DNA of 12,679 bases from Alcaligenaceae bacterium (lineage in GTDB: Bacteria > Pseudomonadota > Gammaproteobacteria > Burkholderiales > Burkholderiaceae_B). Of this stretch, positions 1 to 7,382 are shown piece by piece. Numbering within the stretch: the stretch's first letter is position 1; every line of letters starts with the position of its first letter. The translations under genes and the position numbers were made by a program. Location: NCBI GenBank assembly GCA_947380655.1, contig CANCRX010000091.1, positions 1 to 12,679 of the forward strand, given 5' to 3'. The notes below the pieces were generated by a model. It was not told where the DNA came from and ran no database searches. It worked only from the letters and a program-made list of their open reading frames with translations.

Positions 1-21
1 TTTGAAAATCAGACAATCCTA

Positions 22-1071
22 CTAAGCGATTGCGTTATAAACCTTACCGAAAAACGCATCGGCGTAGGCTGAATTCAGCCAGCGCACGATCACAACAAGC
101 TTTTTCTCGGGTTCGATCCAGGTAAACGAGCTACCCGCTCCGACCGCAAAATAGCTCGAAGCTGGAACGCTGGGGAATACTTTCTGGTCTTTATTGAGCC
201 AGACCAGATAGCCATAAAAAGGTGCCAGATCGCATGGCACCTGCATTTGTCTGATCCACTCAGCGGAAATAACACGAGTACCGTTGGAGGCAACGCCTTC
301 ATTGAGCATCATCTGACCGACCAAGGCCTGATCCTCTGCGCTGATCGACATGCCGCCCCCCCAATGCGTACCACCGGGCACGGACTGCACGCGTTGACCG
401 GCTATCTCGACCCAGGCGTTGTCATACCCTACCCAGTTCCAATCTTCTGTCGCACCGACAGGGCGCATGATGGCTTCGCGAAACACCTCTGGTAGCGGGC
501 GCTGAAACAGGTGCAGCAAGGCCAGCGACAATTGGTTGATCCGCACATCGTTGTATTCCCAGTAGGTACCTGGGGTCTGCAACGGTCTGGCATCGCCCTT
601 CTTGCCGTCTGGTGCTGCAGCAAAGGTCACAGCACGATAGCGATCAGCCTGATCAGGAATATCGAAACAGGTCCCCTCCCACTCGCTAGTTTGCTGCAAC
701 ATTTGAGCCCAGGTAATCAGTGCATTGTTGCCCTGATCAAAACCAATGCCTTTCACACGTTTACCAATGGGTTCATTGACATCTGGCAGCAAGCCTCGGT
801 CGTGCGCAACCCCCGCTAACAAAGCAAGACAGGTCTTGGCGACGCTGAACGTCAGATCTGCACGCTTGGGTTCACCCCAGGAAACCAGTGTTTTACCGTT
901 TTGCACAATCGTGCCAGAGACAGGACCCCGCGAGTGAACGGGACCATACAAGCGATTCCATGGCGGAGGATCGGAGATATGGACACCCCAGTTGCCATTG
1001 CAATCGCGGTCCCAGGTGGTTTCGTGATCAATCGAGAACTGCACCGCTTGCTGCAAAGCGTCATTCGACAT
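22..1071 (-). CDS. Beta-lactamase-family (class C-like) serine hydrolase, cytoplasmic
   Basis: 349-residue protein of the serine beta-lactamase/penicillin-binding-protein-like hydrolase family. The nucleophile motif SVAK is at residues 76-79 (Ser76 with general base Lys79). A Tyr173-Asn174-Asp175 element sits where class C enzymes carry Y-x-N, and HWGGG at 236-240 takes the place of the KTG box. There is no signal peptide or lipobox, so it should act in the cytoplasm, which argues against a true periplasmic beta-lactamase. Relatives hydrolyse esters, amides or small peptides; the substrate here cannot be read from sequence. The ATG is preceded by AAAGGG about 5 nt upstream. It is divergent from the peptide-type ABC importer at 1304-6671, so it may process an imported compound (inference). 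Family assignment is firm, substrate unknown. The gene is complete, ending 21 bp from the window edge. Confidence 0.88.
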   Translation of the reverse strand: MSNDALQQAVQFSIDHETTWDRDCNGNWGVHISDPPPWNRLYGPVHSRGPVSGTIVQNGKTLVSWGEPKRADLTFSVAKTCLALLAGVAHDRGLLPDVNEPIGKRVKGIGFDQGNNALITWAQMLQQTSEWEGTCFDIPDQADRYRAVTFAAAPDGKKGDARPLQTPGTYWEYNDVRINQLSLALLHLFQRPLPEVFREAIMRPVGATEDWNWVGYDNAWVEIAGQRVQSVPGGTHWGGGMSISAEDQALVGQMMLNEGVASNGTRVISAEWIRQMQVPCDLAPFYGYLVWLNKDQKVFPSVPASSYFAVGAGSSFTWIEPEKKLVVIVRWLNSAYADAFFGKVYNAIA

Positions 1072-1122
1072 ACATACCCTTTTGGTGTTTCAACGATGAA
1101 TTCGTCAGATATAGCATGACTG

Positions 1123-1135
1123 CGCACAGGGTGCG
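1123..1135. promoter_or_regulatory. Candidate enhancer-binding activator site (CGCAC-AGG-GTGCG dyad)
   Basis: Perfect 5-bp inverted repeat CGCAC/GTGCG with a 3-bp centre, in the intergenic region between the serine hydrolase and the ABC operon. Its centre (1129) is 76 bp upstream of the GG of the sigma-54 -24 element, about -101 from the predicted transcription start. That is within the usual range for upstream activator sites of sigma-54 promoters. It does not fit the spacing of the NtrC consensus. The role is inferred from geometry only. Confidence 0.4.
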
Positions 1136-1202
1136 ACAGGTTTTCAGTATTTACCACTAGTCAGAGAGAAAACCAGGCAGCAAGATTTTTAAAGTGATAA
1201 AT

Positions 1203-1219
1203 TTGGCACATAACTTGCT
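1203..1219 (+). promoter_or_regulatory. Sigma-54 (RpoN) -24/-12 promoter of the peptide-type ABC operon
   Basis: The sequence reads TTGGCAC-A-TAAC-TTGCT. Compared with the sigma-54 consensus YTGGCACG-N4-TTGCW, every conserved position matches except the G after TGGCAC, which is A. The invariant GG (1205-1206) and GC (1217-1218) have the required spacing. The predicted start is near 1230, giving a leader of about 74 nt before the ATG at 1304. A dyad lies about 100 bp upstream of the start. Expression should need an enhancer-binding activator, typically responding to nitrogen or a specific nutrient. Confidence 0.75.
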
Positions 1220-1303
1220 TGAACAACAGATATCTAAAAATAGGCAATACTCACAAGCTGGTATACAAGCAAACGCCCTGCGTCATCGCAAACTAGGACA
1301 CGT

Positions 1304-2860
1304 ATGAAAATGAACGTTCAATCTCCCGCCTCGAGCATGCACCGAATCAAGGCCCTGCTGGCACTTTCTGCGTGCGTACTGTCGACCAGTTTGTTTGCAC
1401 CGAGTGTATTTGCAAATAAAGCGAACAATACGCTGGGCATGGCTTACGATCAGGCGCCTGAAAATATTGACCCTTACTTTAACAACGTGCGCATTGGCGT
1501 AATCATCGCCAACAATGTCTGGGACACCCTTGTCTATCGTGATGCGATCACCAATGAGTATTCAGGTCAACTCGCCAAGAGTTGGAAACAGATCGACGAT
1601 CGCACGCTTGAGTTTGAACTGCGCGAGGGTATTAAATTTCATAACGGCGAGGAGTTTGATGCCGACTCCGTGGTGTTCACGCTCAATTACGTAGCAGATC
1701 CTAAAAATAAAGCGACGACCCAGCAAAACGTTAGATGGATCGAAAAAGTCGAAAAACTCGACAAATTCAAAGTCCGCATCATTGCCAAAGAGCCGTTTCC
1801 TGCAGCGATTGACTATCTGGCCACCACACTCGCCATTCATCCCGCAAAGTACTACCAGGAAGTCGGCCCTGCTGGCATGAATGCGAAACCCGTCGGCTCA
1901 GGTCCTTACAAAATCGTAGAAAACATTCTTGGCAAATCGGTCACCTTGGAGCGTAATCCAGACTACTTTAAAGAGTCACCCAAGAAACAACCGACGATCA
2001 ACAAAGTCAAAATCCGCTTTATCGCTGATCGCCAGACACAAATGGCCGAGGTGATGTCAGGCGGTGAAGACTTCATCATGCACGTTCCAAAAGATCAGGC
2101 TGAAAACCTGAAAACGTTGCCTCACTTGCAGGTTCAAAGTGGCAACACCATGCGGATGGTATTTCTACAGTTCAATATTCTTGAGGGCACACCAAGCCCC
2201 GAGCTCAAAGACATTCGGGTACGCAAAGCCATTGCGCATGCGATTGATCGCGAAGCCATCCTTAAAAATATCGTCGGGGGTGGCGAGCTCATCAACACGA
2301 TGTGCACCCCAACACAAGTCGGTTGCAGCAGTGATGGCGCGGCGGTCTACAAGTACGATCCCGCCCTATCCAAAAAGCTACTCGCCGAAGCAGGCTTTCC
2401 AAACGGCTTCTCGGTTGATCTGATGTCATACCGCGAACGCAATCAGACCGAGGCGATGATCAATTATCTCCAGGCGGTTGGCATCAAGGCTAAATTGGGT
2501 TTTATGCAATATGCCGCCATGCGTGATCTGGCGCGTGCAAACAAAACCTCGATTACCCATCAAACCTGGGGCTCGAACTTGGTCAACGATACTTCAGCCT
2601 CTACACCGGTCTATTTTGGCGGTGGCAGTGATGATGTCGCGCGAGACCCTGAGGTCGTTAAATTGCTAGACCAGGGTGACCACACCATTGATCCCGTTGC
2701 ACGCAAAGCCGTTTACAACAAAGCACTGGTGATGATCTCAGAAAAAGCTTACGCGCTGCCACTGTGGACATTACCTGTCTATTACGTAGCAAATAAAGAC
2801 GTGAAATTTACCCCTTATCAAGACGAATTAGTCAGGTTCTGGGAAATGGGCTGGAAATAA
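1304..2860 (+). CDS. Peptide/nickel-type ABC transporter periplasmic binding protein (SBP family 5, DppA/OppA-like)
   Basis: 518 residues, the usual size for SBP family 5. The N-terminus has a Sec signal peptide with Lys/Arg at 13-16, a hydrophobic stretch at 17-33 and likely cleavage after VFA at 35-37. An LSAC at 21-24 resembles a lipobox but leaves a very short hydrophobic core, so a soluble periplasmic protein is more likely. Family signatures: TLEFELREGIKFHNGEEFDA at 101-120, GSGPYKIVE at 198-206, and DIRVRKAIAHAIDREAI at 303-319. Cys334 and Cys341 could form a disulfide. It captures the ligand and delivers it to the two permeases encoded next. The ATG has AGGA 5 nt upstream. It is the first gene of a five-gene operon with a sigma-54-type promoter upstream. 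The ligand may be a dipeptide, oligopeptide, opine or similar compound; this cannot be settled from the sequence. Confidence 0.93.
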   Translation: MKMNVQSPASSMHRIKALLALSACVLSTSLFAPSVFANKANNTLGMAYDQAPENIDPYFNNVRIGVIIANNVWDTLVYRDAITNEYSGQLAKSWKQIDDRTLEFELREGIKFHNGEEFDADSVVFTLNYVADPKNKATTQQNVRWIEKVEKLDKFKVRIIAKEPFPAAIDYLATTLAIHPAKYYQEVGPAGMNAKPVGSGPYKIVENILGKSVTLERNPDYFKESPKKQPTINKVKIRFIADRQTQMAEVMSGGEDFIMHVPKDQAENLKTLPHLQVQSGNTMRMVFLQFNILEGTPSPELKDIRVRKAIAHAIDREAILKNIVGGGELINTMCTPTQVGCSSDGAAVYKYDPALSKKLLAEAGFPNGFSVDLMSYRERNQTEAMINYLQAVGIKAKLGFMQYAAMRDLARANKTSITHQTWGSNLVNDTSASTPVYFGGGSDDVARDPEVVKLLDQGDHTIDPVARKAVYNKALVMISEKAYALPLWTLPVYYVANKDVKFTPYQDELVRFWEMGWK

Positions 2861-2894
2861 TGACGTGTATGTTTTGCATTAAAAGTCTTTCGCA

Positions 2895-3812
2895 ATGAGT
2901 GGCTATCTCGTTAAAAGGCTTGGGTTAGCGCTGCTCGTGGCGTTGACCGTCTCGATCATCGCTTATCTGCTGTTGCACTTGACGGGTGATCCTGCTGTAG
3001 CCTTGGCAGGCGAAGGTGCGAGCGAAGCAGACATCGCGATGGTGCGTCAAACCTACGGTTTTGATCGCCCACTGTTCGTGCAATATGGCGACTGGCTGTG
3101 GCAAATTATCAGGGGAGATCTGGGCACCTCGGTCTACTTTAAAACACCGGTAGCACCGCTAGTGTTCAGCAAGCTGGAAACTACCTTGCTTCTGGCTGTT
3201 TACTCTTTAGGTGTTGCGTTAATCATCTCTGTGCCACTCGGCGTACTCGCTGCAATTTATAAAAACAGCTGGATTGACCGACTCTGTCTGGCGATCGCAG
3301 TACTCGGTCAGGCGATGCCGAATTTCTTTTTCGCATTGATCCTCATTATGCTTTTTTCAATTTCATGGCGTATCTTGCCTGTCTCAGGGAGCGGAACCTG
3401 GCAACATTTTGTCATGCCATCGATTGCGCTGGGGTATTACGTCGCGCCTGCATTTATGCGCTTAATCCGTGCGGGAATGATTGAGGTGCTCAGTGCCGAC
3501 TACATTCGTACCGCGCGTGCAAAAGGGCTATCGCCCAGCACCGTGATTTTTAAACACGCCTTGCGTAATGCCATCGTGCCCGTCGTAGCACTCGCAGCGG
3601 TGCAGTTAGGTTTCCTGTTGGGTGGTTCAGTCGTGATTGAAACAATCTTTGCACTGGATGGTCTAGGCTACCTCGCTTACCAGAGCATTACTTATAAAGA
3701 CTTCCCCGTGACACAAGTCATCGTGCTGCTGCTTTCCGTGATTTATATCCTGCTCACCTTAGCCTCCGACATTGCCAATGCCTGGCTAGACCCTCGCATC
3801 CGGGTGGCCTGA
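2895..3812 (+). CDS. Peptide-type ABC transporter permease (DppB-like)
   Basis: 305-residue inner-membrane permease of the DppB/OppB family. It has about six hydrophobic segments (roughly 9-29, 97-122, 131-157, 170-190, 225-249, 273-292). A large periplasmic loop after the first segment carries the family pattern GDPAVALAG (31-39), YGFDRPL (54-60) and GDLGTS (74-79). The cytoplasmic EAA loop that docks on the ATPase is at 203-228, with YIRTARAKGLS followed by HALRNAIVP. It pairs with the next gene product to form the translocation pore. It starts 34 bp after the binding-protein gene, and no clear Shine-Dalgarno is visible before the ATG, so its translation may be weaker than that of the binding protein. 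Length and domain order are normal. Confidence 0.94.
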   Translation: MSGYLVKRLGLALLVALTVSIIAYLLLHLTGDPAVALAGEGASEADIAMVRQTYGFDRPLFVQYGDWLWQIIRGDLGTSVYFKTPVAPLVFSKLETTLLLAVYSLGVALIISVPLGVLAAIYKNSWIDRLCLAIAVLGQAMPNFFFALILIMLFSISWRILPVSGSGTWQHFVMPSIALGYYVAPAFMRLIRAGMIEVLSADYIRTARAKGLSPSTVIFKHALRNAIVPVVALAAVQLGFLLGGSVVIETIFALDGLGYLAYQSITYKDFPVTQVIVLLLSVIYILLTLASDIANAWLDPRIRVA

Positions 3813-3814
3813 TC

Positions 3815-4729
3815 ATGTCCAACCCTCAACACAGCGCTCCTACGCACGTGATAAAGCCCGTCGGCAGCCAAGTCTCAAGGCGCCGCACACTTTGGCAGCG
3901 CATCCAGCAAAACAAGGCACTTACCATTGGCTGCGGTCTTCTGCTCATCATTATCGTGATGGCCGTGTTTGCTCCCTTGTTTTCACCATTCGATCCCTAT
4001 GTGCAGGATCTGGCTTATCGTAACGTGCCACCCGTCTGGTATGACAAAGGCACCTGGCTACACCCTCTAGGTACAGATCAACTCGGTCGCGATTATTTAT
4101 CCAGATTGTTTTATGGGGCACGTATTTCGCTTTTGATCGGTATTTCTGTGGCCTGTATATCGGGTCTGATCGGCACGACCATGGGTATGCTGGCGGGATA
4201 TTTTGGTGGTCGCGCAGATATGATCGTCTCGTTCCTGGTCACTACGCGACTCTCCATGCCAGTCATCCTGGTCGCACTCGCCACAGTCGCCATTGTCGGC
4301 AGCTCCCTGTGGGTTGTGATCATGGTGCTGGGCTTGCTTAAATGGGACCGTTTTGCGGTGGTCATGAGAAGTGCGACGCAACAAGTGCGCTCCATGGAAT
4401 ATGTCGCGGCAGCACAGTCAGCCGGTGCATCGACCTTTCGAATTCTGATGACGGAAGTCATGCCAAACGTCATGCCCCAGTTGATTGTGATTGCCACACT
4501 GGAAGCCGCCAGCGCGATTTTGCTTGAGGCCGCACTTTCCTTTCTGGGATTAGGGGTACAGCCGCCGCTGCCATCCTGGGGCCTCATGATCTCAGAAGCA
4601 AAATCCTATATGTTCTTTTCGTTCTGGTTAATCGCTATTCCCGGCACTGCGCTGGCGATCTTGATTTTTGCAATCAATCTCGCGGGAGATGGATTGCATC
4701 AATTATTTTCGCCCGACGAAAGGGCATGA
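3815..4729 (+). CDS. Peptide-type ABC transporter permease (DppC-like)
   Basis: 304-residue partner permease of the DppC/OppC family. A cytoplasmic N-terminal tail of about 35 residues precedes the first membrane segment (36-57). The family hallmark HPLGTDQLGRDYLSRL is at 83-98 and is followed by five more membrane segments. The EAA loop runs from about 195 to 222 (EYVAAAQSAGAS, then MPNVMPQL), and EAALSFLGLGVQPPLPSWG at 238-256 is a typical C-terminal signature. Together with the DppB-like protein it forms the heterodimeric channel. The start codon lies 2 bp after the upstream stop, implying translational coupling. The end overlaps the next gene by ATGA (4726-4729). Confidence 0.94.
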   Translation: MSNPQHSAPTHVIKPVGSQVSRRRTLWQRIQQNKALTIGCGLLLIIIVMAVFAPLFSPFDPYVQDLAYRNVPPVWYDKGTWLHPLGTDQLGRDYLSRLFYGARISLLIGISVACISGLIGTTMGMLAGYFGGRADMIVSFLVTTRLSMPVILVALATVAIVGSSLWVVIMVLGLLKWDRFAVVMRSATQQVRSMEYVAAAQSAGASTFRILMTEVMPNVMPQLIVIATLEAASAILLEAALSFLGLGVQPPLPSWGLMISEAKSYMFFSFWLIAIPGTALAILIFAINLAGDGLHQLFSPDERA

Positions 4730-5721
4730 GCTTGAACATGACAACGACCACCCAAGAAATTGTTCTCGATGTCCAGGGACTTTGTGTCGATATTCAAACG
4801 GCCGGCGGCGCCTTACATGCTGTACGCGATGTGTCGTTTCAAGTCAGACGTGGCGAGACGCTTTGCATCGTAGGTGAATCCGGTTGCGGCAAATCGATGA
4901 CTTCCCTCTCGATTATGGGATTACTGCCCAAGGTTGCCACACGCAGCACACGCGAGCTTTCCTTTTTAGGGGAAGATCTCGGCACCGCTTCAGCCAAGCG
5001 TATCAATACACTACGCGGCAATCGCATGGCGATGATTTTTCAAGAGCCCATGACCGCACTCAATCCCGCCTATACGATTGGTGATCAACTGACCGAACAC
5101 TATCGTCATCACAAGGGTACCTCAAAAGAACAGGCACAAGCACGGGCCATTGAGCTGCTGGAAAAGGTCGGGATCGCCTCCGCCGCACAACGACTGGGAC
5201 AATATCCACATCAGTTATCGGGTGGCTTGCGACAACGGGTGATGATTGCGATGGCCTTGATGTGTGGACCCGAGCTACTGATCGCCGACGAACCAAGCAC
5301 AGCCCTGGACGTGACCATCCAGGCACAAATTCTGAGGCTGCTCGCAGATCTGCAAAAAGAGCTCGGTATTGCGATGGTATTAATCACCCATGATCTGGGT
5401 GTGGTCGCGCGCATCGCCGATCGCGTAGCCGTTATGTACGCAGGACAGATTATCGAAGAAGGCTGCGCGCACGATATCTTTGCAAAACCCGAACACCCTT
5501 ATACCCAAGGTCTGATGCGCTGCATCCCTGTGCCCGGCAAAACTGCGCCCGGTGGCAAGCTCGGGACCATCCCCGGGGTTGTTCCATCATTAATTGGTGA
5601 GATCACGGGCTGTGCTTTCCGAGACCGCTGTGAGTATGCACAAGTCATATGTGAACACGACATCCCTATTCATCAGTCAAGCAGTGGACAGCAGTGGCGT
5701 TGCGTCAGAGGTGCAGCATGA
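4726..5721 (+). CDS. Peptide-type ABC transporter ATP-binding protein (DppD-like)
   Basis: 331-residue ATPase of the Opp/Dpp importer class. Walker A GESGCGKS is at 50-57, Q-loop Gln106, signature LSGGLRQR at 164-171, Walker B LLIADEP at 184-190 with catalytic Glu189, and switch His222. The C-terminal oligopeptide-transporter extension starts near HPYTQGLM (257-264). It holds four cysteines (296, 302, 309, 326) in the pattern that ligates a [4Fe-4S] cluster in structurally studied DppD proteins, so a cluster is plausible here. It energises transport with the next ATPase. The start overlaps the permease stop as ATGA; a second ATG at 4738, four codons in, cannot be excluded, because the AAAGGG at 4719-4724 is only 1 nt from the first ATG and 13 nt from the second. 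Confidence 0.93.
   Translation: MSLNMTTTTQEIVLDVQGLCVDIQTAGGALHAVRDVSFQVRRGETLCIVGESGCGKSMTSLSIMGLLPKVATRSTRELSFLGEDLGTASAKRINTLRGNRMAMIFQEPMTALNPAYTIGDQLTEHYRHHKGTSKEQAQARAIELLEKVGIASAAQRLGQYPHQLSGGLRQRVMIAMALMCGPELLIADEPSTALDVTIQAQILRLLADLQKELGIAMVLITHDLGVVARIADRVAVMYAGQIIEEGCAHDIFAKPEHPYTQGLMRCIPVPGKTAPGGKLGTIPGVVPSLIGEITGCAFRDRCEYAQVICEHDIPIHQSSSGQQWRCVRGAA
5707..5712 (+). promoter_or_regulatory. Ribosome binding site of the DppF-like gene
   Basis: AGAGGT sits 5 nt before the ATG at 5718, inside the 3' end of the upstream ATPase gene. It favours 5718, which also gives an ATGA overlap, over the in-frame ATG at 5694, which would overlap the upstream gene by 28 bp without such a site. Confidence 0.7.
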
Positions 5722-6671
5722 GTGCATTGATTCAGACACACAACCTGCACCGTACATTTTCTGTCAGTGCTGGCTTATTTAAACCCAAGCAGACACTGCA
5801 TGCGGTCAATGGCGTAGATCTCAGCGTCAAGCGCGGTGAGGTGATGGGGATCGTCGGCGAATCGGGCTGTGGTAAATCGACTCTCGCAAAAATGCTGCTG
5901 GGGCTGACACCCCCGAGCCAAGGAAGCATCCAGATCGAAGGCCAGGATATCGGAACCATGGATCGCCGCGAGCTCGCCCGACGCGTGCAACCGGTCTTTC
6001 AGGACCCCTACTCCTCGCTGAACCCTCGGCGCAGTATTGCCTCAATCGTTTCCTTCCCGCTCGATATTCACGCAGTAGGGAGTAAACAAGAGCGACGTAA
6101 TAAAGCCATAGATATGCTGGAACGCGTCGGCCTGCCGTCGCGCTACGCAGACAGTACGCCTGGTCAATTATCGGGTGGACAGCGACAACGCGTCGCGATC
6201 GCACGTGCGCTGGTCATGCAACCTGAAATCGTCATTTGCGATGAGCCGACCTCTGCACTGGATGTTTCGGTCCAGGCACAGATCCTGAATCTGCTGATGG
6301 ACTTACGTAAAGAATTTAATCTGACCTATGTTTTTATCAGCCATAACCTGGCGGTTGTTGAACACATTGCGACGCAGGTTGCCGTCATGTATTTAGGTCA
6401 GGTTGCAGAGCTTGCACAAACCGCGGAGCTGTTCAAGTCCCCGCGACACCCCTATACGCAGGCATTGCTAGCCTCGGTGCTAACACCTGAAACAGGGCTT
6501 GGCATTCCTGACATGGGACTTGGCTTATCATTTCCGGATCCTTTACATCCACCAGCAGGTTGCACCTTTCATCCACGATGCAAGCAATTATTACCGTGCT
6601 GCTCAACCGAAAAACCTGTGTTGGCTAAAGATAAAGAGGGATGCGTCTCTTGTCATCTTTACGTTAGATAA
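5718..6671 (+). CDS. Peptide-type ABC transporter ATP-binding protein (DppF-like)
   Basis: 317-residue second ATPase of the importer, counted from the ATG at 5718. That start has AGAGGT 5 nt upstream and overlaps the previous stop as ATGA. Walker A GESGCGKS is at 47-54, Q-loop Gln95 in VFQDPYSSLNPR (typical of DppF/OppF), signature LSGGQRQR at 151-158, Walker B IVICDEP at 171-177 with Glu176, and switch His209. The C-terminal extension follows HPYTQALL (244-251). It carries cysteines at 282, 288, 294/295 and 309/312, spaced as in proteins of this family that bind a [4Fe-4S] cluster. It forms the ATPase heterodimer with the DppD-like protein. It is the last gene of the operon. Only 11 bp separate it from the convergent methyltransferase gene, with no clear terminator hairpin between. 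Confidence 0.93.
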   Translation: MSALIQTHNLHRTFSVSAGLFKPKQTLHAVNGVDLSVKRGEVMGIVGESGCGKSTLAKMLLGLTPPSQGSIQIEGQDIGTMDRRELARRVQPVFQDPYSSLNPRRSIASIVSFPLDIHAVGSKQERRNKAIDMLERVGLPSRYADSTPGQLSGGQRQRVAIARALVMQPEIVICDEPTSALDVSVQAQILNLLMDLRKEFNLTYVFISHNLAVVEHIATQVAVMYLGQVAELAQTAELFKSPRHPYTQALLASVLTPETGLGIPDMGLGLSFPDPLHPPAGCTFHPRCKQLLPCCSTEKPVLAKDKEGCVSCHLYVR

Positions 6672-6682
6672 CAAGAAATACA

Positions 6683-7321
6683 TCAGACAACGGTGTATTC
6701 GAATGCCCAGAAATATTGCCAGCGTGTAAATAGTGGTTGTTTCCCAAGCCCTTCAATCAACTCGCACATATGTGTCTCTGTTGGAAAATTTTTCAACACG
6801 CAATGCTGCGATCCGTCTGAGAGTAGTCGAACCTGATAGCTATTGCCCTCATCGTCCAGTTCTGAAATGGGGGTACTGCTGCCTTCTACGTACAGATTAT
6901 CAAGCAGTACGACTGTCGCACCAGGGGTCAGCACTTTATTCAAACCCGTTAAAAACTCACGCTGACGTGAGATCGGCACATGAGAAAACCAGAAACCAGC
7001 AAAGGCGCCATCATAGGGGGTGACGGGCTGAGGGATATCATACGCATCACCAATCACCCAGTTGACTTGATCGGCCTGCACACCTAGCCTGCTGCGCGCA
7101 ACCTGAAACGTCTCATTGGCCGCATCCAGAGCCACTAAGCTCTGGACGGATTTAATCAAGAACTGTGTCCAGTAGCCTGTACCCGCAGCAATCTCAATCA
7201 TTGAACGCTGTGGGAATTTAGCAGGCAACCAAGCCTCTAAGGCTCGCAAATCCTGTTGACGTTCAGGTTTGAGATAAATTTTGTCGTATTCTCTGGCTCG
7301 TGCTGCATAATAATCTTTCAT
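6683..7321 (-). CDS. Class I SAM-dependent methyltransferase, small
   Basis: 212 residues with a single Rossmann-like methyltransferase fold. Motif I is IEIAAGTGYWT at 42-52 (SAM-binding glycine loop). An acidic residue at the end of strand 2 is Asp66 in LVALDAANE, GDAYDIP at 91-97 is the motif II/III region, and PGATVVLLDNL at 133-143 fits the later strand. No signal peptide or membrane segment is present, so it is cytoplasmic. It resembles the UbiE-like/Methyltransf_11-type group, whose acceptors range from quinones to small metabolites; the acceptor here is unknown. AGGGAG lies 7 nt before the ATG. It begins 61 bp downstream of gltL on the same strand and could be read through from the glutamate/aspartate operon, though it has no obvious functional tie to transport. 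Confidence 0.85.
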   Translation of the reverse strand: MKDYYAARAREYDKIYLKPERQQDLRALEAWLPAKFPQRSMIEIAAGTGYWTQFLIKSVQSLVALDAANETFQVARSRLGVQADQVNWVIGDAYDIPQPVTPYDGAFAGFWFSHVPISRQREFLTGLNKVLTPGATVVLLDNLYVEGSSTPISELDDEGNSYQVRLLSDGSQHCVLKNFPTETHMCELIEGLGKQPLFTRWQYFWAFEYTVV

Positions 7322-7382
7322 AGGAGGACTCCCTAATGAATCAATTCAACCAGCACGATATCTGAGTCAAATATCTGCGTAG

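Noticed and set aside
1121..1140. NtrC binding site upstream of the peptide operon
   Set aside because: The dyad CGCAC-AGG-GTGCG has 3-bp rather than 5-bp spacing and does not contain the TGCACC/GGTGCA half-sites of the NtrC consensus.
1364..1375. LSAC (residues 21-24) as a lipobox in the peptide-type binding protein
   Set aside because: The hydrophobic stretch continues about nine residues past the cysteine and a good VFA cleavage site follows, so an ordinary signal peptide fits better.
4111..4587. 158-residue minus-strand frame inside the DppC-like permease gene
   Set aside because: It lies antisense within a clear permease gene, shows low-complexity composition and no recognisable family; a shadow frame.
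6660..6700. Bidirectional terminator between the convergent DppF-like and methyltransferase genes
   Set aside because: Only a 5-bp ATACA/TGTAT stem with a long loop and no U-run is present, too weak to call.
7336..7365. Nine-codon reading frame on the plus strand with AGGAGG 8 nt before its ATG
   Set aside because: The AGGAGG is the complement of the sequence just before the methyltransferase start on the other strand. There is no plus-strand promoter or downstream gene for it to serve, so I take it as coincidence.
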